Both the position numbers and the translations under genes were made by a program. 64,000 nucleotides of DNA from Diogma glabrata (Eukaryota > Arthropoda > Insecta > Diptera > Cylindrotomidae). Location of the stretch: assembly GCA_963693315.1 (NCBI GenBank), contig OY856186.1, positions 91,057,554 to 91,121,553 of the forward strand. The letters are read 5' to 3'. A model generated the notes under the pieces. That model had not been told where the DNA came from. It saw nothing but the letters and a program-made list of their open reading frames with translations, and did no database searches. Of the stretch, positions 11,832 through 24,374 are shown piece by piece. Within the stretch, counting starts at the first letter, position 1. Every line of letters starts with the position of its first letter.

Positions 11832-13280
11832 CAATGTGCGACAAATGGTAGGGGTCAGTGATCCACTGGGGTTCTGACTACCGGAAAAGTTATATCGGTA
11901 AAAAAAAAGTGATACGTGTCCCGGCGTTTCGCTGGGTCATGTCTAGGAATCGAGATATATCGGTTTGAAGTTCATACATACATATAGGGGAAATAGTCAC
12001 GTTTTGGAAACATAACTCGAGAACGACTTGTCCGATTTTACTGAAACAAATTTAGAAAAATTAAGAATTACAATTCCTTTAATCTACTAATACACTATTT
12101 CTTTACATAATCAACAGTTTTGCAGTTATAAATAAATTTATGAAGAAAAAAAATAAGTTTTTGCCTAAAAAATAAAAAAATTGTATTTTAAAAAATCATG
12201 AAAAATTCATAACGGGAAAAAGTGTCAAGTCTTATTACTTTGACGTAAAGTCACATAATCTGTGCACAAAACGAGACATAGATCATGAAAATCGATGAAC
12301 GCATTTCGCTTTTATTCACAATTAAGTAAAGGTATCTCATTTTGACAAGAATAGTGATTTTTCATAGAAATTTTTTAATAATTTTACTGGAACTCCAAAA
12401 TGTATTGTTTTAAATGTATTTGGACATGTGTCTATGTGGCTTTGTGTAGCAATTTTTTTTTTTTACTTTTTTATTTATTTTTTATATATTTTATTTTCTG
12501 TATTTTTATTTATTTATTTTATTTTATTATTTTATTTTATTATTTTTAATATAATATTATTTTATATTTTTATTATATTTTATTATAGTACGTATTATTA
12601 TTATTTATTATTATTATTTTTAATATTATTGTTTATTATTATTATCATTTATTATTATTATTATTATTTATTATTATTATTTATTATTATTTATTACTAT
12701 TATTATTATTATTTATTATTATTATTAGTTATTCATTATTTGTTATTATTATTTATTATTTATTATTATTTTTTATTGTTTATTTATTATTTTTTTATTA
12801 TTTATACGTTATTTATTTATTATTTATTTATTATTTATTTTATTTATATATTAAATTTTTTTTATTTATTTTTTTTATATTTTTATATTATATTTTTATT
12901 TTATTATTTTTTTATTTTACTTTATTATTTTTTTTCATTTATTTATTTATTTTATTTTTTTTTTTGTATTTATTTATTTAATTCTAATTTTTTTTTTTCG
13001 TTACTTTTTCAGTATAGTATATCAGTAGATTAAAGGAATTGTAATTCTTAATTTCTAAATTTGTTTCAGCAAAATCGGACAAGTCATTCTCGAGTTATGT
13101 AAAAAAAAAGAACCCCAAACGTGACAATTTCTCCCATATGATACTTACTAACTTCAAATCGATATATCTCGATTCCTAGACGTGACCCAACGAAACGCCG
13201 GGACACGTATAACTTTTTTTTTACCCATATAACTTTTCCCGGTAGTCAGAACCTCAGCGGATTTTGGCTGTCGCACAGTG
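11832..13280. mobile_element. Non-autonomous DNA transposon with ~250-bp TIRs (CACTA-like by TSD)
   Basis: The left end (11832, CAATGTGCGACA) and right end (13280, read inward CACTGTGCGACA) begin imperfect inverted repeats of about 250 bp. Shared blocks include GGTTCTGACTACCGG, a CCCGGCGTTTCG(C/T)TGGGTCA block and TAGGAATCGAGATATATCG. The element is flanked by TTA on both sides (11829-11831 and 13281-13283), compatible with a 3-bp target duplication. A CAC-type end with a 3-bp duplication suggests the CACTA/EnSpm superfamily, though other CAC-ended groups remain possible. The interior (about 12,455-13,000) is T/ATT-rich low-complexity sequence with no transposase. Confidence 0.75.
12455..13000. 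repeat. (ATT)n / T-rich low-complexity tract
   Basis: Irregular runs of TTATT and TTTTATT fill the centre of the 11832-13280 element. The 201-codon open frame across it is just Tyr/Leu/Phe/Ile from the repeat, not a protein. Confidence 0.9.
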
Positions 13281-13471
13281 TTAATAATTAAAAATAAAAA
13301 AAGAAGAAGAAAAATGATTGTTGCCAAAAACCGGACAATTTATTTTTTTTTAAAAAACAAACAAGTTAAAAAAATTATATATTTATACAAACAAAATAGC
13401 ATAATAATAAGGACGCAGGAAATCAAGTTAAGCACAAACTATCGATGAATCCCATTTGTTGTTAGTGAATG

Positions 13472-14713
13472 TTAATCCCATTTTTTGTTTCTGCGTTTAT
13501 GATAACTTGGTTCTTTTGCAAGTATTTTTACATTATCTTTTAGAGAAATTTGATGTTTGGTATTCCTCAGATGTGTAGAAAGGACACTTTTCGAAACTGC
13601 GGGATCATTGTTGTTGGAACCATTAATGTGTTCACCTATTCTTTTTCTTAAATACTGATTTGTATTACCCACGTATTCTGATAAGCAAGAGCACGTGACC
13701 TGATACACTAGATTGGATTGTTGATCCAAAGGGATTTTATCTTTAAGGTTTGAGAAGAGTGTCTCTAAAGATAGATTTGATCTTCCCACTGTCTTTATGT
13801 TGTATCGACTCAACAATGCACGTATTTTTTCGAATAGGTGTTTAATATATGGTAACGATACATATTTCTCAGCTGGATCTCTTATGATTCTGTTTTCTTG
13901 ACCCTGGTTGTGTTTAAAAATGTTGCCATTGATTGTTTTTTTAACCAAAACTTTGGGATATCCATTATTTGTCAAAGTATTCACCAAAAGTTTAAAATTC
14001 TCACTATGAAAACGTATTCTCACTATCTGACAGTTCAATTATTTTGTCACACAGAATGTTAATTGTGTTGATTTTGTAATTATATGGTAACCAAGATTTA
14101 TAGTTTAAATATCGGCCTGACCAGGTTTCTTTGTGGTACCAGTTTGTTGATAATGTTCCATCGATGTTTCTCATCACTTTTGTATCAAGAAAAGACAAAC
14201 AACTGTTGCTTTCTAATTCCAATGTGAATTTAATGTGCTCATTAAAATCGTTGATCGCTTTTAGAAAATTTTCAGTTTCTTGTGCTGGAATTGCGGTAAT
14301 AATGTCGTCGGCTGGGTAGAAGGCTGGAGAAAATGTAAGGGACGACAGTACAGATGTTTCAATGTATTCCATCACTAAATTAGCCAAAACGGGACTAATC
14401 GGAGAACCCGTTGGAGAACCAAACTTTTGTAAGTAAGTTTTACCGTTAAAAGTAAAAATACAGTTTTTTAGAACCAATTCTAAACTTTCCATGAACTGAG
14501 CTTTTAATAGTTTGGTTTTTGATTTTCTTTTAATGGATCTCCAGTCTTTGTTGATTAGTTCAATGACAAGTTTACTATCTATGTTAGTAAACAGGGACAC
14601 TACGTCTAGTGATAGTAATACATAGTCTGTTGGTAAAACTACTGATTTAATTTTGCCGATGAATTCTTCTGAATTTCTTAAAAACGATGATGTGTTACCA
14701 ACACTTGGTTTTA
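13472..14713 (-). pseudogene. Penelope-like element, RT plus GIY-YIG endonuclease, frameshifted
   Basis: Read on the minus strand from 14713, the sequence continues LKPSVGNTSSFLRNSEEF, then LSLDVVSLFTNI and GSPTGSPISPVLANLVMEY, the RT fingers and palm motifs of Penelope-like elements. The catalytic Y-x-D-D box reads YPADDI near 14316, so the motif is altered. After a frame change near 14004-14038 comes the basic linker, then VYQVTCSCLSEYVGNTNQYL, which matches the GIY-YIG endonuclease core. Such elements copy RNA using target-primed reverse transcription. The 5' part of RT is absent and the frame is broken. 13281-13471, beyond the stop, is AT-rich with no recognised 3' structure. Confidence 0.88.
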
Positions 14714-14984
14714 AGGGGTTGGTTTTATGGGTTGGAAAAATGACGGAAGAATCACCAGAGAAGAAGGATTACGTCTTCGAAAAAACAATTCGGTAGTATC
14801 AAAGATGTATGGACTTCCGAAAATACATAAACATAATACGCCTCTTCGGCCAATTGTCAGCTCTATTAGTTCACCAACTTACAATTTATCGTCCTACCTA
14901 TGTGAGATCTTAAAACCAAGTGTTGGTAACACATCATCGTTTTTAAAAAATTCAGAAGAATTCATGTGTAAAATTCACAAATAA
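14714..14984 (+). pseudogene. Penelope-like RT fragment, opposite orientation
   Basis: This plus-strand piece encodes GLPKIHKHNTPLRPIVSSIS, the N-terminal RT region upstream of the motif at which the minus-strand copy starts. It runs through LKPSVGNTSSFLKNSEEF and then loses similarity. Its last ~65 bp (14,908-14,975) are the inverted counterpart of 14,640-14,713. The two copies are therefore head to head and share an overlap, a typical outcome of complex Penelope insertion. The 150 bp that follow have no feature. Confidence 0.85.
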
Positions 14985-15129
14985 TGAGGTTGAGATTAAT
15001 TTTTTCCCAAAAACATTAAACCCATAACTGTCCCGTAAAATACATTCACAATATACCCAAAAAATACCTAGAAATATAACTAAAGCAATAAAAATGTGAA
15101 AAAAATTGAACATCAAAATTATAATGTGT

Positions 15130-16440
15130 CTTCATTATTCAGAATCTTTCAATAGCCGAAGATACCATGTCAACTTGAAAGGAATGAGATGAGGAAAAAT
15201 GAGAAGAATGAGGATACGAGATAGCTATACTATTTGTTTTAAATGAGTTCCACAATGGCCACACTATTAAAATAATCGTTCTAGAAGGACATAGTTCTAC
15301 TACGAGATATGTGGACAGCAAATGGGTGGGATGACTCTGAAGTTCTTGTTCGTCGATTGTTCTGCGCACACGATGCAAGGATAGTTTGAATTTCCTTAGA
15401 AAAGAACTCGCTAAAGTTATATTTATAGTAGATTGAGAATTCAGCCACATTTCTTCCGTTCTAAAGTGAATGCAGCTGATTAGTTAGTTCGGTATTATCA
15501 ATCAACCGTATTGCTTTTTTTTTACAGAGTCTAGGCATTTTATTGTGGACTGATAAGCGCCTCCCCAACATGACAATAGTATTCTATAAATGGACGAATG
15601 AAGGACTTATAAATCAATAAAATTTGATTGGGAGTGAAATACTTTTACATCGGCTCGAGAATCCTAATTTTTGTATTGCATATTTAGTGAGGGTTAACAC
15701 GTTTATTCTATTTAATTTTATTTCCAATATCCACTTCAAGAAGTCTAACTGATTCAACCTCATGCAATTCCACATGGTTTATCTTAATGTGAAAGTTTTG
15801 ATGACGCTCTATTCGTGAAAAACAGCATAGTTTGTTTTTGTTTGGGTTGAACGCAACAAGATTACGATCACCCCATTCTATTATACGAACCTGGTCTTCG
15901 TTAATAGAATCAATCAACAGTCATATATCCGTGGTAACTGCAGTAGGAGATCGAAATTTAGGAGATGCATGTGATGCATGCAATGTACTGTCGTCAACAA
16001 AACTATGAATTCTGTGCAGAAATAAGTAAATTATTAATGTATGGTAAAAATACGGTTGGTAAGAGTGCAGAGCCTTGAGGAACACCAGCTTTGGTTGTAA
16101 AAATATTGGATGTAATGCCAACTAAATAAAAATTAAATTGACGACCCGTAAGAAATCTATGAATCAATGAGGCAGTAAGATGATCGATGCCATAAGATTT
16201 TAATTTAGCTGTGAGATTTCTATCCCACACTTTATTGAATGCTTTAGAAATATCAAGTGAAATACTGAATGTTTCGCCATGATTCTCCAGGGGTTTGTTC
16301 CACAAATGGGTTACGTAGGCTGACAAGTCACCTGTTGCATGGCTTCCACGAAAACCATAGTTTGTTAGCATTTTCCTTGGGAAACATTCTATCGAACTGA
16401 TATTTTTTAAACAGTTGTAAACAATATTAAACAATTTTAC
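15130..16440 (-). pseudogene. Jockey/CR1-like non-LTR retrotransposon, RT domain, decayed
   Basis: Frames 16003-16434, 15921-16121 and 15708-15917 together encode most of RT: NYGFRGSHAT, SLDISKAFNKVW, AGVPQGSALLPTVFLPYINN, then FVDDSTLH (the usual FADD box altered to FVDD), then IEWGDRNLVAFNPNKNKL. A further frame (15139-15450) holds the C-terminal IIVWPLWNSF-type motif. The same family is recognisable at 23,930-24,370, and a closely related, better-preserved copy is at 32.6-35.3 kb. The EN half is absent, and frameshifts make it non-functional. Confidence 0.85.
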
Positions 16441-16454
16441 GCATTAACAATTTT

Positions 16455-16620
16455 ACGCACTAAATTGGCTACAAAATGAAGACGTTTGTGGTCAAAAAAA
16501 AAATTTCAAATTGGTTGCAGTTACTGATGTCAAGGGGGTTGGCCAAAAAATTTTAAAAAAATTCCAAAATTGTTTTCTGTTGGAGTACTGTCAATCCCCA
16601 AATTTTGAAAGAAAACAAAT
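16455..16620. repeat. Dispersed repeat, also at 62,650-62,790
   Basis: CAAAATGAAGACGTTTGT, then an A-run, AATTTCAAATT and, further on, AATTGTTTTCTG(T/A)T occur here and at 62,650-62,790 in the same order. Function unknown. 16,620-17,080 is AT-rich with no gene. Confidence 0.55.
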
Positions 16621-17079
16621 GTTTGTTTGTTCAGGTTCAAGTGGAATGCACCATATATTTATTTATACATATATATATTAATGTCTTAAACTGTGGATGT
16701 GCCAAATTTTTGGAATTTTGACGTTCTTTTTGGAAAAAAGTTGGGCAATATGAAGATGTATTTTTTGGTGTTTTAATTTCGATTATTTTGTTGCGACTTG
16801 CGAGTCACAATAACTAGTTTTTAATTATTTCAACTATATTTTAAAATTAAAAACACAAAATATGGAAGGGCTGAAATCTCACAGCTCCGAGATATCAAGA
16901 CTTCGGTCTGGGTTATGGATTTTGATATAGTTTTCAGCAAAAAACTTTTATGAGGACATGGTTTTTAGTTTTGGACAGCGATGTAAAGCATAACTCTTTG
17001 TTAAAGTACAAGCATTTTTTATCTCTGTTTAGAAGTTTTTTACAAAACTAACACGAAACATCAATACGTTGCCGGAAAA

Positions 17080-17709
<630 letters not shown>

Positions 17710-18489
17710 GCCGGGACGAGGCTTAATTACGCCCTAGGCAAGAATAAGATTTGACGCCCCTACCCTCCTCTCCTCTTTACAGAGTTGGTTTGTTTTAAAT
17801 ACTGTTTAAAACAATGCTCAAAACAAATTGGTTTTTATTCCAAAAAAACAATGTTTTAAACAAAAATTGTTTTTTTTAAATATAGCAATGTTACTTATTT
17901 GTTTTTTAATTGAACTGTTGCATAATGTGGTATTTTATCGTTTTTAATACATTTACACCTAATACGCCATTAAAGTTTTGAAAGTTTTTAAAAGGAATCA
18001 CATGTCAAAACATTTGTACAAAAGTGCTGGCGGATCTGTGCTGCGATTATGACAAATTGTGAGTTTAAAAATACGAAATTATTTCGTCAATAAAAATTAT
18101 TTAAAAAATTATTTCGTCAATAAAATTTTATACGATAGGCACCGCTCGTTATTCGATATTCAAAATTGACAATTTCTAATTATTAATTGTATGCACTAAA
18201 AAATTATGCGTATTCATACACAACTTGACGTCTCAATTTGTGAGATTTTTCACAATTAGAAAACTCCATAATCGCAGCACTGGTATTCGATTGCCGACAA
18301 ACGCAATTCGTTTAATTTCTAAATAAAAAGTGACAAATATGTGTCACTACTGTGAATCATAAAGGAACATCCTAGTTCTGAAAAGAAAATTATAGATTCG
18401 GTGCGAGATTTGTAAAATTAGGTTACATATTTCATCTTATGGTTGATTGACTTGACGTAATGTTTTCCATTACATTAATTTTTCAATAA

Positions 18490-18786
18490 AAACTGTTGTG
18501 TTTAAGAATTTACAATATGTGTCACAACAATACATAGATGCTTTTTAAGACGTAGGTTCCTCAACAACATGCATTCTAAGATGTTGACGAACGCTTTCTT
18601 TAAACTTTTGGGGATTGGACAAATAGTAACGACATGATTTGGATTTTTTTGGTCATTATAGCAGCCCTGTGAATAAGTACGAATTTGGAAACAGTTACAA
18701 CATGGTTTGGATTTATTGGGACTTGTGATCAGTTTTACAAAAAGACAAAAAAATCGTAACGTTATATGCGTTTCGTTTTTTTGCAT
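18490..18786 (-). mobile_element. Non-LTR 3'-end fragment
   Basis: On the minus strand the segment reads TGTATTGTTGTGACACATAT and then ACACAACAG close to an AATTTT/poly(A)-like end. This matches the 3' UTR of the Jockey-like copy that ends at 35,345. Only the 3' tail is clearly shared; the short open frame upstream has no recognised domain. Confidence 0.6.
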
Positions 18787-18839
18787 TATATTTATTTTTG
18801 CGATACGTTATTTTGTTATGGAACAGACAAATATTTTTT

Positions 18840-19380
18840 CTTTTTAAGTGTTTCGGTTGGGATTCGAACTCGTAACCTCATCAGTGCCAGAGTGAGCTTA
18901 AACCTATTCATTTCGCACCAATGCGATGACATTTTGAAGTTGAGACTTCATCATCCCTCTATTTACTTAACTTGAATTCTCAATTGTCATTAGACTCCTA
19001 TTTTCCGGAAATATTTTAACATTATTTTTGGGATTAAATCTCTAGACAGCACTATTTTGTGAATTCATATGAGGTGTAATATTTCTATATTATAGGCCAT
19101 ATTTTAAGTCACGTGTATAGTCATTATTGATTGCTTCCAATCAATGTGAAATCAATAAGCCACACTTGGTCAATTATTTCGATTCAATTATTGGCTTGCA
19201 TATCAGACAACATTTTGAGGAATTTTAATTATTCGGGGATTTTTGTGAGCAATTAAACTCAAGGGAAGTAATTTGAATTTTTCAATTCAAAGGTATGGTT
19301 GGAAATATCTCGTAAAAAAACTCTGTTTTTCTTTTTTACGTGTTTTGGTTGGGATTTGAACTCGTAACCTCATCAGAGTG
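18840..19380 (-). mobile_element. SINE-like tRNA segment with shared body sequence
   Basis: The minus strand carries a B-box-like GAGTTCGAATCCCAACC at about 18,860. A second, poorer copy is at 19,336-19,378. The intervening body (ACTTAA(C)TTGAATTCTCAA, GTCATTAGACTCC, AAGTCACGTGT, CCAATCAATGTGAAATCAAT) recurs at 42,600-42,960 in inverted order and in part at 9670-9800. This marks a dispersed composite repeat family built around the tRNA-like module. Confidence 0.55.
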
Positions 19381-20908
19381 AGATCAAATCAAAAATTTAC
19401 AAAATGCTTAACATTTTGCCACAAATATCAAAAAAATTTTAGAACTACCAAAATCTTTAGTTAAAGCGTGCACATACATTTAAAAAGAGCAGATATGTCG
19501 GATTTTATATAATCGATATTTGCAAAATCGTTCAAAAAACGAAATAAAATATTTACGTTATCGTTACGTTTAACGTTATTGTCACCAGATGAATTTTTAA
19601 AAAGATACGAAAATAATTATTATTAACAACGCTACTTAAGTTCGTTATTTCACTTTTCCGTTACGAGTAACAACACTGCTTGTGATGCAATAACCCATTT
19701 CCACGCTTAGTCAGCATTTATGACATTGTTATTTGTTACATTACGTTGATGTGTAACTATATCCAAATGCAAATGGGCGTTAATGAAAATTTCATTGTTT
19801 TAGAAAACAAAGAAAATGAATCGGCATCACTTTCGTCGGAGAAATTTGCCACTAAAATTTTCCACATTTTATAAATTATGTACCAAATTAACTCTGTTCT
19901 GTGCAACATTTTCTATAAATGATTTTTGTGAAAAATTATCTGACGCTAAGCGAGTGACCACTGCCCCTTGTTTAGATTTCAATTTATTTGGACTAAAAAA
20001 TGAAATAAAGTAATTTGTATTTTGAAATCAATCTCAACGTCAGTAGGAATTGAGCGCGTCTTTTATAAATTTGGCTTGGTACATAGGAAACTCCTAATCC
20101 AATTTTATACGGACTACTAGTTTTTATTAATCAACCGTTTGACATATGTAACCAAGAAACCGACGGTTTTGAGTTTTTTTAAATGCAAATATATATTTAA
20201 AATTGAAATAAAAATATTTTGCTTTCATATTCAAAATCTTGTTGTTTTCAATCTTTTCTTAAAGATTATACTGTTTCACCCAATTAATATTCTTATGAGG
20301 ATGATATGAATATTGTAATCCGTAATTTATAATCGTCAAAAACTCTATTTCTTTATTTAATCAAATTTTTTACATGCATCAGGTCATTCGGGACTCAGGT
20401 TAAACATAGGTCACAGATTTTTTATCATAATTAAATTTTCTCTAGTTTATGTTAGCCAATAAAAACAAAAATGTCATTAGATTGAGGCATCTTGTATGGG
20501 ACAAATAATTGAGAATATTCAAGAAATCTAGAGAAGGTTAAAAAAGATTCTTAACAATCGTCGCAAAATCTTGAGAATCTTACCGAATTTCTTCAGAATT
20601 TCAAAAAATCTTGAGTACATTTGGACATACAGAGTTTCTTCAGATAATCTAGGGAATCATGAGAATCTTGTAAATATGAAGAGAACCTTAGAAATCTTTA
20701 GAGAACCTTTAAATAATCTTACAATATTTAGGATACCTATTTTGTTTGTGATTTTCCACTCCAATTAGATATTTTAATTTAAAAAAAAAAAAAAACGAAT
20801 ATCCGTAGTATAAAATTTATTAAATACAAAAAAAGTGTTCTCAATTTCTGCACCCTTCAAATAAAACGCCCTAGGCGAGTGCCTAGTTTGCCTACCCCTC
20901 GTCCCGGC

Positions 20909-21480
<572 letters not shown>

Positions 21481-21519
21481 CCAATTTCATTTTCAATTAC
21501 ATTTACGTCATAAAAACAG

Positions 21520-21890
21520 CTACATTTTTTTTCCAAAAAATTGGCTAGAAAAATAAATGAAATCATTTTTTGACACACTTGACATTATTTTTTTGACAAA
21601 CATATATTGCCATAATTCTCAATAATAATAATAAAATTTCATGTCATACAAACTATTAATTTTATTTTTTTCTAAAAAATTGGATAAAAAATAAATAAAA
21701 ACCTTTCTTTTGACGCACTTGACAACATTTTTTTGACAAACTTATAATACCATAATTCTCAATAATAATAATAAAATTTCATTTCAAACAAACAATTTTA
21801 TTTTTTTCCAAAAATTGGGTAAAAAATAAATAAAAATCTTTCTTTTGACACAGTTGACAACATTTTTTTGACAAACTTATTATGCAATAA
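21520..21890. repeat. Tandem repeat, about 138-bp unit, 3 copies
   Basis: TTTTGACAC(A/G)C-type starts occur at 21,571, 21,711 and 21,846. Each is followed by TTTTTTTGACAAAC and CATAATTCTCAATAATAATA. No coding potential. 21,890-22,726 contains no gene; a GC-rich GGACGGCCGGCCGGCCGACA stretch at about 22,160 stands out but is unassigned. Confidence 0.8.
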
Positions 21891-22726
21891 TTTAGTTTTT
21901 GATCTCTTATACCAATCCCTACCATCAAGATTTCTCCAAATTTAATGTTCCTACTCGTAATCACTTAAAATGAACGTTTTTTAAGCCAAAAATATGAAAA
22001 TTTGCTGTTTTTGACACACATAGTGATTTTTTTGACACACTTCCGGTACAGTTATCGAGCACAGCGTCCTTTCGGACCTGTCCTTTGAATATACCTGTTT
22101 TTAGAAAAAAATTTTTTTGAAATCTCCAGCGTTTTCCCTGCAGCGTAGGTAATGATGGCGGGACGGCCGGCCGGCCGACAGACAGACATACATTTTTTTT
22201 TGCTTTTTTAGAATCAGTAGGTTCTAAAACGTAGAGAAAGGCCAAAAAGTGGGGGTAAGAATTTCACTTTGAGCTCATGAATGTAATACTTAGGTCTTTC
22301 AGACCGAAGTAATTCAAAAAGTTGCTTTCATTTAAAACATAATATGAAACGGCAAACGTATAACTGTATAACACTTAGTAAAAACCTTTTCAGTAAAACA
22401 TTCATATGTGGTTTGTTAATTAATATTAAAAAAACTTCATCACAGTTTAAAAAAAATTAGTTTTAATAAAAACCGTTTACCGTACCACTTTGACTTTATT
22501 TTACAAAAACCTTAAATCAACAATTTTACTAAAATGAAAATCAGAATGAAACTTTATTTTAAAATATATTTTGATGCTTTCACTACCACAACATCGAGTT
22601 CAACTGAGTGATTTTAATTCAAACTGAAAAGTTAAAACTATTATGCTTTTTTCGAAGCGTTTAGTTTAGTATTTAGTATTAGTAGATTAGTAGTTGAATA
22701 TAATATGGAAAACGAACTGTAATTAT

Positions 22727-23900
22727 TAACTTCCCGGTATAAGAAGTTATTGTTTTTGGGTCAATCTTCGAAATCGGAATTTTTATGATATCTTTACGTT
22801 TCATGACCTCCTGAAGCTGTTTAAACTATTTTTAGCTGGCAGTCTGTATGTGTGTGTGTATATGTGTATGTATCGCTGTGTGGATTAAATTTTGCCCAAC
22901 GCTTTCTCAACAACGGATGGGTCGATTTTGACGACCCAGTCCTTTTCTAGCGAAATTAAATCATTTGTTTTTTAGTGGTCTCCAAAAAACTAAAAATCAT
23001 CTCTTGCAAATATAATGAGATTAAATAATGCTATCACATGAAGCTTTCATATTGTTTGTCATGATGTCAGACATTTATAATGAGATTTGTATAAACAATT
23101 GCTATCTTAGTTTTCGAGATTTTTAACAAAAAGTGAAAAAACTACGTGTTATTTTCTTTATGCAAACGCATGATATCTGGATGAAACTTTGGTATGTGAA
23201 TGAGCTGCAAACGCATCCGGATTTACTTGAATATCAAAAACCTGAGTTATTTTCTAAATTTGAGAAATAGGTCAGAGGTTCGAGAGTAGATTGCTTGGTC
23301 AACTGTTTATTAACTTCCCGATATAAAAAGTTATTGTTTTTGGGTCGATTTTCGAAATCGAAATGTTTATAATATCTTTACGTTTCAAGACCTCCTGAAG
23401 CTGTTTAGGCTATTTTTAACTGGCAGTATGTATGTGTGTGTGGGTATGTGCGTGTGTATCGTCGTATGTGGACACAAAATTTGTCCACCGCTTTCTCAAC
23501 AACGGATGATCCGATTTTAACTTCAATGGTCACAATCGATATATCTTGGAGTAACTTACAGCCCAGTCCTTTTCTTATGAAATCAGTTCATTTATTTTTT
23601 AGTGGTTTTCAAAAAACTGAAAATTATCTCTTGCAAATATTACGAGAATAATGCTATCAAGACCATTTACTCCCATTTTGTTTGTCATTATGTCAGCCAT
23701 TTATAATGACATTTGTATAAACAATTGCTATCTTACTTTTTCAGTTTTTTAAGAAAATTTGAAAAAGAGGTGTTATTTTCATTACGCAAACGCATGATAT
23801 CTTGATGAAACTTTTGAATTAAAATGAGCTGCAAACGCATTCGGCTTTATTTGAATATGGAAAATATGAGTAATTTTCAAAATTTGGCAAAGGAATCGGG
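22727..23900. repeat. Tandem duplication, 584-bp unit, two copies
   Basis: TAACTTCCCG starts at 22,727 and 23,311. Both copies proceed through GTTATTGTTTTTGGGTC, GACCTCCTGAAGCTGTTTA, a (TG)n stretch, CTTTCTCAACAACGGATG and CGCATGATATCT(G/T)GATGAAAC. The unit start is a small hairpin (AACTTC...GAAGTT). It probably derives from a DNA element, but no transposase is present. Confidence 0.85.
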
Positions 23901-23929
23901 GCGGATGCACTCTAAATATGAAATATTCA

Positions 23930-24370
23930 TTATATAAACTCTTTGAATATCCGAGGATATCGTGTCAACTAGGAAAGAATGAGGGACGGGAAAAGGGAAA
24001 AGGAAGGAATGAGGATTGAGAAATAGCTAGGTAGGTTGTTTTAAATGACGATAGACATTTTTTTTAAATGTCTGAGGGGCGAAATGTTAGGGAAAATAGA
24101 GAGGGGCAATGAGTTCCACATTTTTGTTACTCTATTGAAATAATCGTTCTGAAAGGAAACGTTCTAACTAAGTTCATGTTTGTTGGTTGTACTGCACACA
24201 AGATGGGAGGATGTTTTGTATTTCTCTAAAGGATGAATTGTAGAAATTGTATTTATAATAGATTGACAGTTCGGAAACATTTCTTCGGTGTTGGAGTGTG
24301 AATCAAGTTAACCAGTTAATGCATGATTATCAATTAATTCATACGTTGTTGATACATACGGTGATCCTGG
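23930..24370 (-). pseudogene. Jockey/CR1-like non-LTR C-terminal fragment
   Basis: The minus strand encodes RVTKMWNSLPLSIFPN, the C-terminal motif of the element at 15,130-16,440, and nucleotide similarity to 15,140-15,480 is obvious. It is probably the 3' part of the copy whose 5' part is at 27,000-28,560. The middle of RT is missing. Confidence 0.7.
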
Positions 24371-24374
24371 GAGA

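Noticed and set aside
12428..13033. 201-codon Tyr/Leu/Phe-rich frame that looks like a membrane protein
   Set aside because: It follows an (ATT)n/T-rich low-complexity tract inside a non-autonomous transposon; composition alone explains it.
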